NCBI GenBank assembly: GCA_905205065.1
Contig: CAJLCI010000032.1
Coordinates: 1-27,193 of the forward strand
Length of the DNA: 27,193 bases
Reading direction: 5' to 3'
From: an uncultured Eubacteriales bacterium
GTDB lineage: Bacteria; Bacillota; Clostridia; Oscillospirales; CAG-272
Program-made: the position numbers and the translations under genes
Shown: positions 14,982 through 22,164 of the stretch, piece after piece
How positions within the stretch are numbered: position 1 is the first letter of the stretch
Layout: the number at the start of each line of letters is the position of its first letter
The notes under the pieces: model-generated
The model's database searches: none
Told to the model about the DNA's origin: nothing
The model's input: only the letters and a program-made list of their open reading frames with translations

Positions 14982-15656
14982 ATGGATGATATTTTTGAAT
15001 TAGTAAAGTCAAGACATTCTGTAAGAAGTTACACAGACAAGCCAATAGACGGAAACGTAAAAGAGGAATTAGAAAATATTATTGAAAAATGCAATAATGC
15101 GGGAAAACTTAATATTAAATTGTTTTTAAATGAACCAAAAGCATTTGATACATTTATGGCACACTACGGAAAATTTAATAACGTTAAAAACTATATTGTT
15201 CTAAAAGGAGACAAGTCAAAAAATTTAGAAGAAAGGTGCGGTTATTTTGGTCAGGAAATAGTTATGAAAGCGCAAGAATTAGGACTGAATACCTGCTGGG
15301 TAGCTATGACTTACGGAAAAAGAAAAGTACCGTATAAACTTTCTGCAAAAGAGAAAATTGTATGTACTTTAGCAATAGGTTACGGAACTGAGAATGGAGT
15401 AAATCACAATATAAAAACATTTGAGGATGTATCTATAACGAAAGAAAATTTTCCGGATTGGTATAAAAAAGGGATAGAATTCGCATTATTAGCCCCTACA
15501 GCCATGAACCAACAAAAATTCAGCTTTGAATTAACGAAAGAAAATAAGGTAAAGGCAGAAGCGAAAAAAGGATTTTATACGAAGGTTGATTTGGGAATTG
15601 CAAAGTATAATTTTGAGTTAGGCGCGGAAAAAGAAAATTTTGAATGGGCAAATTAA
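14982..15656 (+). CDS. nitroreductase-family flavoprotein, TM1586-like
   Basis: 224 residues. The opening ELVKSRHSVRSYTDKPID is the classic nitroreductase FMN-binding start (RHSVRxY). Further on come YGKFNNVKNYIVLKGD, GYFGQEIVMKAQELGLNTCWVAMTYG, and APTAMNQQKFSFEL, which supplies the second FMN contact; this order with a late APTAMNQQ motif matches the internally duplicated TM1586-like group. Expected activity is NAD(P)H-dependent FMN oxidoreductase; the substrate is unknown. AGAGG lies 7 nt before ATG. Composition is distinctly AT-rich: 13 of 60 bases G+C at 15061-15120, 24 of 60 at 15241-15300 and 20 of 60 at 15541-15600, against 29 of 60 at 21361-21420 in polA. This suggests recent acquisition. 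No mobility gene is nearby. Confidence 0.88.
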   Translation: MDDIFELVKSRHSVRSYTDKPIDGNVKEELENIIEKCNNAGKLNIKLFLNEPKAFDTFMAHYGKFNNVKNYIVLKGDKSKNLEERCGYFGQEIVMKAQELGLNTCWVAMTYGKRKVPYKLSAKEKIVCTLAIGYGTENGVNHNIKTFEDVSITKENFPDWYKKGIEFALLAPTAMNQQKFSFELTKENKVKAEAKKGFYTKVDLGIAKYNFELGAEKENFEWAN

Positions 15657-15724
15657 TTTCTATACAAATTACTAAACGCCTTTTGTAATTTTGTTTTTCG
15701 GTCACTACGGTCTGTATAACATAC

Positions 15725-15753
15725 TTTACAAAATATTATTTTTGTGCTATACT
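15725..15753 (+). promoter_or_regulatory. promoter of the WecG/TagA gene
   Basis: TTTACA (15725-15730), 17-nt spacer, TATACT (15748-15753). Transcription would begin near 15760, so the in-frame GTG at 15744 cannot be the start codon; ATG 15843 can. Confidence 0.75.
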
Positions 15754-15783
15754 TTGGAATAATACGCAAAATAAGGCTGACAT

Positions 15784-15798
15784 CTGAGTCTGACTCAG
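15784..15798. promoter_or_regulatory. perfect inverted repeat, possible operator
   Basis: CTGAGTC-T-GACTCAG, seven-base perfect arms with a single central base, about 25 nt downstream of the predicted transcription start of the glycosyltransferase gene. Its size and position fit a repressor site; the regulator is unknown. In RNA it could not form a hairpin because the loop is too short. Confidence 0.45.
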
Positions 15799-15842
15799 GT
15801 ATTGCCCCGCTGAACATGAAAGGTATCAGGATAGATTCAGAC

Positions 15843-16640
15843 ATGAGTGAAATCAAAAGCACAGAAAACCAGATTCCGAACAAAAGAATCAACATACGCG
15901 GGATTCCGTTTGACAGTGTAAGCTATAATGAAGCGGTTGAAAAATGCATGGACTTCGTACGGCATCCAAAAGGCGGAGGCAGCGCAGCAATCCTCCACAC
16001 GCCTAACTCTGAAATCGTTCAGCTATGTATTGACCAGAACAAATATTATGAGATAATCGGCGGAGCCGATATAATCATTCCGGACGGCGTAGGTATAATA
16101 CTGGCTTCCAAAATTCTCGGTACACCGCTGACAAAAGGCAAAGTGGCAGGTGTTGAAGTGGCAGACGGAATTCTGAAGGAGGCGGCAAAGGAAGGCTACA
16201 GCGTTTTCTTTTATGGCGGAAAACCTAAAAATGAAGAATCTGACGCAATAGCAGATATTGCCGCCTCGAAAGCCGCTGAAAAATATCCCGGACTTAAAAT
16301 CGCCGGCACCTGCGACGGATATATAAAAGACGAGGCCGCCGTCATTTCCCGAATTCATGACAGCGGCGCTGATATTCTTTACGTCTGTCTCGGCGCTCCG
16401 AAACAGGAAGTATTTATGTTTGAACACAAGAATGAGCTCGGAGTAAAGCTCTGCTGCGGATTCGGCGGTACTCTCGACGTAATGGCGGGAACCGTAAAAC
16501 GGGCTCCAAAAATTTTTATTAAGCTCGGTCTCGAATGGTTTTACCGTTTAATCACTCAGCCGTCAAGATTTTTCCGCATGCTGGCGCTTCCGCGTTTTCT
16601 GATAGGAACAATTTTTTCAAAAAAAATATCCGATAAATAA
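15843..16640 (+). CDS. WecG/TagA/CpsF-family glycosyltransferase
   Basis: 265 residues. Family enzymes transfer N-acetylmannosamine(uronate) or related sugars to a lipid-linked GlcNAc in wall teichoic acid or exopolysaccharide synthesis, at the inner face of the membrane. Visible motifs: LHTPNSEIV (about 43-51, the conserved Thr), IIPDGVGIILASKILG (about 74-89, the catalytic Asp), VFFYGGKP, ILYVCLGAPKQEVF (GxPKQE), and the C-terminal GLEWFYRLITQPSRFFRM that binds the membrane and completes the active site. ATG 15843 is supported by an AGGA about 11 nt upstream; the longer open frame runs into the promoter. No other wall polymer gene is in the window, so the polymer cannot be named. It is convergent with the NYN gene, with 41 nt between them. 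Confidence 0.9.
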   Translation: MSEIKSTENQIPNKRINIRGIPFDSVSYNEAVEKCMDFVRHPKGGGSAAILHTPNSEIVQLCIDQNKYYEIIGGADIIIPDGVGIILASKILGTPLTKGKVAGVEVADGILKEAAKEGYSVFFYGGKPKNEESDAIADIAASKAAEKYPGLKIAGTCDGYIKDEAAVISRIHDSGADILYVCLGAPKQEVFMFEHKNELGVKLCCGFGGTLDVMAGTVKRAPKIFIKLGLEWFYRLITQPSRFFRMLALPRFLIGTIFSKKISDK

Positions 16641-16681
16641 CCTGAGTATTATAAATATTGCGCCTGATACTGCGCCGCCGG

Positions 16682-18553
16682 TTAGACAAGCTTATCTTTA
16701 ACGGCCTTATCCCAATTGACTGTAAATGTCTTTGAATTTTTCAGCATTCCTCCGGCTGTCTTTATATATCCCCTGTCGCACAAACGGTCAAGCGCAATAG
16801 AAACCATATCTCTGTCAACTCCGTAATATTCGGAAACCGAATCTACAGTTCCACCGAATGTATATTTCATCTGCATTTTTCCGGTATTTTTTCTCTCGAG
16901 AAATCTGATGTTTGTTAAAATATCTTTATAATATGCGATAAAAATATCGTCGGACTCAGCTGTCGAACCGCGCTCCTGTTTTAACTCGGCTTTTTTCACC
17001 TTGTCATTTTCATCCGCCCTTAAAATTCGCGGTGCATTTTCCGCTTTTATCCGAGTATTTAGGACGCTGTTCTCTTTTCGGTTATCTTCTCTTGGGTCGT
17101 TTTCTTTTTGATTGTTTTCCTTTCCGCTTTTGTCCTTCAGCTTTTCTGCTTCTGTATCGCTCTTGGAATTTTTGTTATCTAAGGCAAGTTTATTTTTAAA
17201 CCTGTGTCCGCTCGTTTCAGTGATGATTTTATTATCATCATTAGGAGCGATATCCAAAGCAGCGGAGTTATTTCCGTCCACGGTCTCTTTTTGTCTGAAT
17301 ACTGCAGATACCTTAGAATCTTTAATTTTAACGGTGGGTTTCAGCACTCTAACGTCATCTTCACGCTTCCCATCCGCGGCCTGCGCCGCAGATTTGTTTT
17401 TTCCGGCCAAAGATCCACAGACGCCGGATTCAGAAATCTCGTTTGCGTTAGGTTTACAGTTAGATTCAGATTCTCCGGTAACTTTTGCTTTGTGATTTGA
17501 TTCATAAACAATGTTTACTTTGGATTTATCGTTCTCTTCAGAACCGCTGATTGTTTTGGATTTCTTGTCCACTTTGGATTTGCTGATTACTGCGTGCTCG
17601 CCATTCAATTTAGATTCTCTGTCTGCATTAGATTCTATAGTAGCTTTAGATTCTCTGTCGGCTTCGAGTTTTTTATTGGCTTTAGATTTTCTGTTTGCAT
17701 CAGGCTTACTGTTAGCTTTAGATTCTCTGAGCACTTCAGGTTTGCCGATAGCTTTAAATTCTCTGCCAGCCTCAAGTTTTTCATTAACTTTAGATTTTCT
17801 GTTTGCATTAGGTTTGCCGTTCGTTTTAAATTCTCTATCTGTTTTGGATTCACCGTTTCTCATAAGTCCGCCGTTTATTTGGGGGACAATATTTGTCACG
17901 GATGAACGTGAATGCAATCCATTATGTTGCAATCCATTATGTTGCAATCCATTATGTTCAGCAGCGTACACAGACTGAATATTGCCGTTTCTGCCGTCTT
18001 CCCGGTCTTCCACGTTAGTAAAACTTTCACTGTCCGAATCTGAATTGACCGGAGGCCATTCGACGGTTACGCTCGCTGTATTCTTAAGCTGTGTACTGAG
18101 ACAATCACGTATTCCGTAGACAGCAACGGTTTTTCCGCACCGATTGACAAGAAAACTTGCCGCCGAGCTGAAATGACCGTCTCCGGAGAATATAATAAAC
18201 ACATCCGTATTATCGCCGTATGTTATCGCGCGCTGATAAATATGATCCAACATTATAAAATCCGTATAGTCTTTTTTGTGATACGACGATGCATTTTGAG
18301 TTTCAATAATACTGCTTGAAACTTCGCGGATTTTTGAAATCTCCGCACGAAGCGACGGATTTGAAAAGTCTCCGAAAAACAGAATGTCATGAACATCATA
18401 TAGTTCGGAAACCGCGCTTCTCCATTGCCTGATGTCAGGTTTTCGGCTATACATCCGATACATGGATATGTACCAATGTTCGTAATCGACAAAAGCTATT
18501 GCGGAAGGCTTTGAATTTCGCGGCACACTGTTTTTACCAAATATATTGAAAAT
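16682..18553 (-). CDS. NYN/LabA-type nuclease-fold protein with long repeat linker and C-terminal helix-turn-helix domain
   Basis: About 623 residues. The N-terminal 170 residues are a NYN (LabA/DUF88) PIN-like domain: AIAFVDYEHWY, HDILFFGDF, KKDYTDFIMLDHIY and FIIFSGDGHFSSAASFL hold the expected acidic residues, but the second Asp of SGDGDF is His here. A low-complexity charged linker of about 300 residues follows, with hexapeptide repeats of the type ANRKSK/ADRESK and three NGLQH units. The last 85 residues (SDDIFIAYYKDILTNIRFL to the end) look like a winged-helix domain (VSEYYGVDRDMVSIALDRLCDRGYI). RNA or DNA processing is inferred from the family. Start: AAAGGAGG (18571-18564) is followed at 10 nt by an in-frame ATT (18553-18551) and no ATG; the in-frame ATG at 18697 lies at the predicted transcription start. 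I used the ATT. Confidence 0.7.
   Translation of the reverse strand: MFNIFGKNSVPRNSKPSAIAFVDYEHWYISMYRMYSRKPDIRQWRSAVSELYDVHDILFFGDFSNPSLRAEISKIREVSSSIIETQNASSYHKKDYTDFIMLDHIYQRAITYGDNTDVFIIFSGDGHFSSAASFLVNRCGKTVAVYGIRDCLSTQLKNTASVTVEWPPVNSDSDSESFTNVEDREDGRNGNIQSVYAAEHNGLQHNGLQHNGLHSRSSVTNIVPQINGGLMRNGESKTDREFKTNGKPNANRKSKVNEKLEAGREFKAIGKPEVLRESKANSKPDANRKSKANKKLEADRESKATIESNADRESKLNGEHAVISKSKVDKKSKTISGSEENDKSKVNIVYESNHKAKVTGESESNCKPNANEISESGVCGSLAGKNKSAAQAADGKREDDVRVLKPTVKIKDSKVSAVFRQKETVDGNNSAALDIAPNDDNKIITETSGHRFKNKLALDNKNSKSDTEAEKLKDKSGKENNQKENDPREDNRKENSVLNTRIKAENAPRILRADENDKVKKAELKQERGSTAESDDIFIAYYKDILTNIRFLERKNTGKMQMKYTFGGTVDSVSEYYGVDRDMVSIALDRLCDRGYIKTAGGMLKNSKTFTVNWDKAVKDKLV
17430..17870 (-). 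repeat. 18-nt repeats coding for hexapeptides
   Basis: Inside the NYN gene. On the plus strand 18-nt units of type GCTTTAGATTCTCTGTCG follow each other, and pairs form 36-nt units (five successive ones start near 17641-17785). The encoded hexapeptides, such as ANRKSK, ANKKLE, ADRESK, VDKKSK, are Lys/Ser/Asn/Glu-rich. The unit is a multiple of three, so expansion keeps the frame. The opposite strand is also open for 155 codons here, a by-product. Confidence 0.85.
17913..17957 (-). repeat. three identical 15-nt coding repeats
   Basis: TGCAATCCATTATGT occurs three times without a change at 17913-17927, 17928-17942 and 17943-17957, encoding the HNGLQ units at the start of the NYN linker. Perfect identity suggests recent expansion and likely length variation between strains. 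Confidence 0.95.
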
Positions 18554-18709
18554 TGTATCTCTTCCTCCTTTCTGCAAATAATATATTTTCAAGAGCAAAA
18601 CATGACTCCGCTTTTTCTGAGAATGGCAATTTCCTCCTCGATCCTCCGGTACCCGGAGAACGGGATTTTCGCTCTTATAAGACAAGACTTCGGGCATCCT
18701 GTCTTTATT

Positions 18710-18739
18710 ATTATACTACACAAGGAATGAATAAATCAA
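18710..18739 (-). promoter_or_regulatory. promoter of the NYN gene
   Basis: On the minus strand TTGATT (18739-18734), 18-nt spacer, TATAAT (18715-18710). Transcription would start near 18703-18699, so the ATG at 18697 would be leaderless, and the leader to the GGAGG at 18564 would be about 130 nt. That leader contains a CTCCGGGTACCGGAG hairpin. Confidence 0.65.
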
Positions 18740-18822
18740 TAGCAAACCGGCAATTGCAATATAAATTTTAACAAATTTACTCTCCGATATTTAAATTCAA
18801 GGCTCAATAAAGGCAAAGACAT

Positions 18823-18997
18823 ATCAATCTGCATCAAACTGTATTAATCGGTATCAAGCTGTATTATCTATATCAAGCTGTATTATCTATATCAAGCTGC
18901 ATTATCTATATCAAGCTGCATCAATATGCATTAATCCGCATCAAGCTGCATCAATATGCATTAATCCGCATCAAGCTGCATTAATCTGCATCAATCT
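18823..18997. repeat. 10-nt tandem array upstream of polA
   Basis: About 17 units of 9-10 nt of the type ATCAAGCTGC, ATCAATATGC, ATTAATCCGC. Two larger periods are visible: a 19-nt one (ATTATCTAT plus ATCAAGCTGY, three times from 18859) and a 30-nt one (GCATCAATAT, GCATTAATCC, GCATCAAGCT, twice). It occupies the divergent region between the NYN gene and polA and ends 39 nt before the polA start. No SigmaA promoter for polA was found before or in it. Confidence 0.9.
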
Positions 18998-19004
18998 TTT
19001 TTTA

Positions 19005-19019
19005 ACCGCCGACGGCGGT
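19005..19019 (+). other. small GC-rich hairpin next to the polA ribosome binding site
   Basis: ACCGCC-GAC-GGCGGT, six pairs with a 3-nt loop, ends 2 nt before GGGG (19022-19025), the only candidate ribosome binding site, which is 10 nt before ATG 19036. It could limit or protect polA translation initiation. A CCGCCGACGG motif also occurs near 13789. Confidence 0.45.
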
Positions 19020-19035
19020 ACGGGGTAATTATAAT

Positions 19036-21606
19036 ATGAAAAAAATGCTTATAGTTGACGGAAACAGTATACTTAACCGAGCTTTTTTCGGAATGCCTCC
19101 TCTCGTTTCATCCACAGGCATCCATACCGGCGCGGTATACGGTATGATTACCATATTGCTTCCCAAAATAGAAGAGCTTTCGCCGGGTTATGCCGCAGTG
19201 GCATTTGACATGAGAGCACCCACCTTCAGACATAAAATGTACGAAGGCTACAAGGCGGCAAGACACGGAATGCCCGACGAGCTTGCAGCTCAGCTCCCAT
19301 ATGCCAAAAAAGCTATGCAGTCACTTGGGTTTAATGTTCTTGAGCTTGAAGGATATGAGGCCGACGATCTTCTCGGAACAATGGCGAATATCGGAGAAAA
19401 ATCCGGCGCTATGGTATATATTCTTACCGGAGACCGTGATTCGCTTCAGCTTATAGACGACAATGTTAACGTTCTCCTTGCCGGAACAGGCGAGACAAAA
19501 TTATTTGACAAAACAGCATTTACCGAAAAATACGGTATAGACCCGTCAAGTTTTGTCGATGTAAAGGCTCTTATGGGAGACAGCTCGGACAATATTCCCG
19601 GAGTTGCAGGAATCGGAGAAAAAACCGCTTTAAAGCTGATTTCAAAATGCGGATCTCTCGACTCCGTTTACAATTCAATTGACAAGGGACTGCCGCTGCC
19701 GGTCGGCAAATCGGCGCTTGAAAAGCTGCGCGCAGGAAAAGACGACGCATACATGTCTCTAAATCTTTCGCTTATTGAGAAAAATGTACCTATAAATAAA
19801 GATATCCGCGATCTTGAATACACCGGAATCAATAAAGAAAGTACACTTTCACTTTTTCGTGAGCTTGAATTCGACAAGCTTATCAAGCGTTTATCGCTTC
19901 TCGAAACACAAAATAAAACAAAGTATGACTTTGAATATAAAGAATGCAAGGCCTCCGAGTCATTCAGTTTTGGCGACGGCGATCTGACCTCTGCCAGTAT
20001 AGCCGCAGAATCTGACGGAACGGGTCTCGCTTTTTTGAGACGCGGAGAAACAAGGCTTAAAATCCGCTATTCATCACTTTCAGAAATCAAAAAAATATTT
20101 GACGACAATACAGTCCTCTGCGTTTATGATTCCAAAGATACAATCAAGCTTTTAAGAAAAAACGGGATAACTCCGAAGTGCGGTATATTCGATGTATCGC
20201 TTGCCGCGTACGTGATAAATCCCGGAGAAGTAACGCAGGAGCTTTCAAAAATTGCTTCCGTTTATGCAGGTTACGATATTCCGCAGGAATACAATGACGG
20301 CAATGCGGAGGACTTTGGAAAATTTGAAGCAGAAGCGCTCTATATGCTGCACAAACCCCTTTCCGATAAACTCGAAAAAGAAAAGGCCGAACACATATAC
20401 TATGATATTGAGCTGCCGCTCGCTCAGGTTCTCGCCGATATGGAGCTGCTCGGTTTTAAGGTAGACTGCAGCGGACTTGCGGAATTCGGAGCAAAGCTAA
20501 GCGAAGAAGCGGATATAAGCGCGAAAAAGATCTATGCTTTGGCAGATACGGAATTTAATATAAATTCGCCGAAACAGCTTGGAGAAATTCTCTTTGAAAA
20601 GCTCGGACTTCCTCCGATTAAGAAAACCAAAAACGGTTACTCCACTTCGGCGGATATCCTTGAAAAACTTCGTCCGTACCATCCGATAATCAGCGCGGTA
20701 TTCGACTACAGGCAGCTGTCAAAGCTCAAATCAACTTACGCAGACGGACTTCTCAGAGCCGCCGACGAAAACGGAATTATTCATACAAGCTTTAAGCAAA
20801 ATGTAACGGCTACCGGAAGACTTTCTTCAGTAGATCCGAATCTTCAAAATATTCCGATCCGTACCGAGCTCGGCAGGCAATTCCGGCGGTATTTTATACC
20901 CCGTTCTGACGACCGTTTGCTGATCGACGCCGATTATTCTCAGATAGAGCTGCGCGTTCTGGCGCATATGGCAGACGATAAAGCAATGCAGGAGGCGTTT
21001 AAGAGCGGAGAGGATATTCATACAATTACCGCGAGCCAGGTATTCCGCGTTCCAAGAGAATCGGTTACCCCGGAGCTGCGTAAGCGAGCAAAAGCGGTTA
21101 ATTTCGGAATTGTTTACGGAATAGGCGACTTTTCCCTTGCCCAGGATATCGGAGTAACAAAACGGCAGGCAAAGGAGTACATTGAAAGCTATCTTGACCA
21201 CTACAGCGGAATAAGACGCTTTATGAATGAAATTGTAGAACAGGCTAAAGAACTCGGATATGTTACAACCCTCTATGGAAGAAGAAGATATATTCCGGAA
21301 CTTCACAGCCCCAAAGCTCCGCTGCGCGCATTCGGAGAACGCGCGGCTATGAACAGTCCGATTCAGGGTACCGCAGCTGACATTATAAAAATCGCCATGA
21401 TTGAAACAAGCCGCGCCCTGAAGGAAGCCGGCATAGACGCAAGGCTGGTTCTGCAGGTCCACGACGAGCTGATTGTCGAAGCTCATGAGAGCTGTGCGGA
21501 TAAAGCGGCCGAGATTCTGCGCGATAAAATGGAAAATGCAGTTGAGCTGTCAGTCCCTCTTACCGTAGAACTCGGAATCGGAAAAACGTGGTTTGAACAA
21601 AAATAA
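19036..21606 (+). CDS. polA: DNA polymerase I
   Basis: Repair and Okazaki-fragment polymerase, 856 residues. The N-terminal 5'-3' exonuclease is complete: DGNSILNRAFFGMPPL, GYEADDLLGT, TGDRDSLQL and MGDSSDNIPGVAGIGEKTA. The middle 3'-5' exonuclease fold (about residues 310-470) is kept in size, but the Exo I motif reads SIAAESDG, with Ala where the metal-binding Asp should be, so proofreading is probably lost, as in Bacillus and Thermus enzymes. The polymerase motifs are intact: ATGRLSSVDPNLQNIPIR, DYSQIELRVLAH (A), RAKAVNFGIVYGIGDF (B) and QVHDELIVEA (C). It is a single-gene unit with a terminator 29 nt downstream. Confidence 0.97.
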   Translation: MKKMLIVDGNSILNRAFFGMPPLVSSTGIHTGAVYGMITILLPKIEELSPGYAAVAFDMRAPTFRHKMYEGYKAARHGMPDELAAQLPYAKKAMQSLGFNVLELEGYEADDLLGTMANIGEKSGAMVYILTGDRDSLQLIDDNVNVLLAGTGETKLFDKTAFTEKYGIDPSSFVDVKALMGDSSDNIPGVAGIGEKTALKLISKCGSLDSVYNSIDKGLPLPVGKSALEKLRAGKDDAYMSLNLSLIEKNVPINKDIRDLEYTGINKESTLSLFRELEFDKLIKRLSLLETQNKTKYDFEYKECKASESFSFGDGDLTSASIAAESDGTGLAFLRRGETRLKIRYSSLSEIKKIFDDNTVLCVYDSKDTIKLLRKNGITPKCGIFDVSLAAYVINPGEVTQELSKIASVYAGYDIPQEYNDGNAEDFGKFEAEALYMLHKPLSDKLEKEKAEHIYYDIELPLAQVLADMELLGFKVDCSGLAEFGAKLSEEADISAKKIYALADTEFNINSPKQLGEILFEKLGLPPIKKTKNGYSTSADILEKLRPYHPIISAVFDYRQLSKLKSTYADGLLRAADENGIIHTSFKQNVTATGRLSSVDPNLQNIPIRTELGRQFRRYFIPRSDDRLLIDADYSQIELRVLAHMADDKAMQEAFKSGEDIHTITASQVFRVPRESVTPELRKRAKAVNFGIVYGIGDFSLAQDIGVTKRQAKEYIESYLDHYSGIRRFMNEIVEQAKELGYVTTLYGRRRYIPELHSPKAPLRAFGERAAMNSPIQGTAADIIKIAMIETSRALKEAGIDARLVLQVHDELIVEAHESCADKAAEILRDKMENAVELSVPLTVELGIGKTWFEQK

Positions 21607-21634
21607 CAAACATAACAATAAAAACAATAATCAA

Positions 21635-21690
21635 GATGTCCCCGTCTGTAAGGCATTAGCCTCTCGGAAGGCAGGGGACATCTCATTTTT
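21635..21690 (+). terminator. rho-independent terminator after polA
   Basis: GATGTCCCC (21635-21643) pairs perfectly with GGGGACATC (21674-21682), then TCATTTTTATTT. The loop holds a small AGGC-ATTA-GCCT hairpin. It lies 29 nt after the polA stop. Confidence 0.9.
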
Positions 21691-21691
21691 A

Positions 21692-21795
21692 TTTCATAAG
21701 GGGCTTGCCCCGTCGTGCGGGACAAACGCATTGCGTTACACGTCACAATGCGGTACTTAGCGGGAGATTTCCCACTGAGCGTAAAATGACACCAG
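21692..21795. repeat. composite palindromic repeat element, copy 2
   Basis: On the minus strand this reads, in order: TGTCATTTTACGCTCAGTGG, then GAAATCTCCCGC, then CCGCATTG...CAATGCG (7-base inverted arms), then GACGGGGCAAGCCCCTTATG. Three small hairpins follow one another. The first part resembles the TGTCATTTCGAGCG...GAGAAATCTC repeats that I recall from many bacterial genomes; the last part has a copy at 9444-9473. It looks like a decayed dispersed element. No ORF is associated. Confidence 0.5.
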
Positions 21796-22085
21796 CCGCC
21801 TATAGTAGCGGTAGACATCCTTACTAAGTTATAAGCGATATTGATTTTATGATAAGCCGACTGCGATATCCTTCCTGTACTACAGATAATTTAATAACTG
21901 CTTTACCGAGAGGGAAGTCAATGCGTCGCACACTGTAAAATCTTTCTATACGGATACTATTTACTATTTTTCAAGAAAGCCCTATTTAGTTAAATAACCG
22001 ATATGTATAAAGCTATTTTTTAATCACGCAAGCTGTTATTTTACGTTTAAATCTCTATATTTCTATCATTTTCCTTTAAGTAATG
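21796..22085. other. AT-rich gap before the spoIVA promoter
   Basis: About 290 nt with no ORF carrying a start signal, no tandem array and no strong hairpin. Confidence 0.5.
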
Positions 22086-22114
22086 GCATATTATTAAACG
22101 GTCAGGCATACATT
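22086..22114 (+). promoter_or_regulatory. SigmaE-type promoter of spoIVA
   Basis: GCATATT (22086-22092), 14-nt spacer, CATACATT (22107-22114). This fits the mother-cell SigmaE consensus known from Bacillus (KMATATT, about 14 nt, CATACANT), and spoIVA is a SigmaE gene there. Transcription would start near 22121, 44 nt before ATG. Confidence 0.8.
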
Positions 22115-22164
22115 TAATCAAAACCGATTGTACTTTCCAATCACGATTTGTCGGAGGTAAGGAA

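Noticed and set aside
17511..17978. 155-codon plus-strand frame rich in LDSL repeats
   Set aside because: It is the reverse strand of the NYN gene's 18-nt repeats; it has no ribosome binding site, and the minus-strand frame has recognisable domains on both sides.
20827..21486. 219-codon minus-strand frame
   Set aside because: It lies wholly inside the polymerase domain of polA, whose motifs are intact; no start signal.
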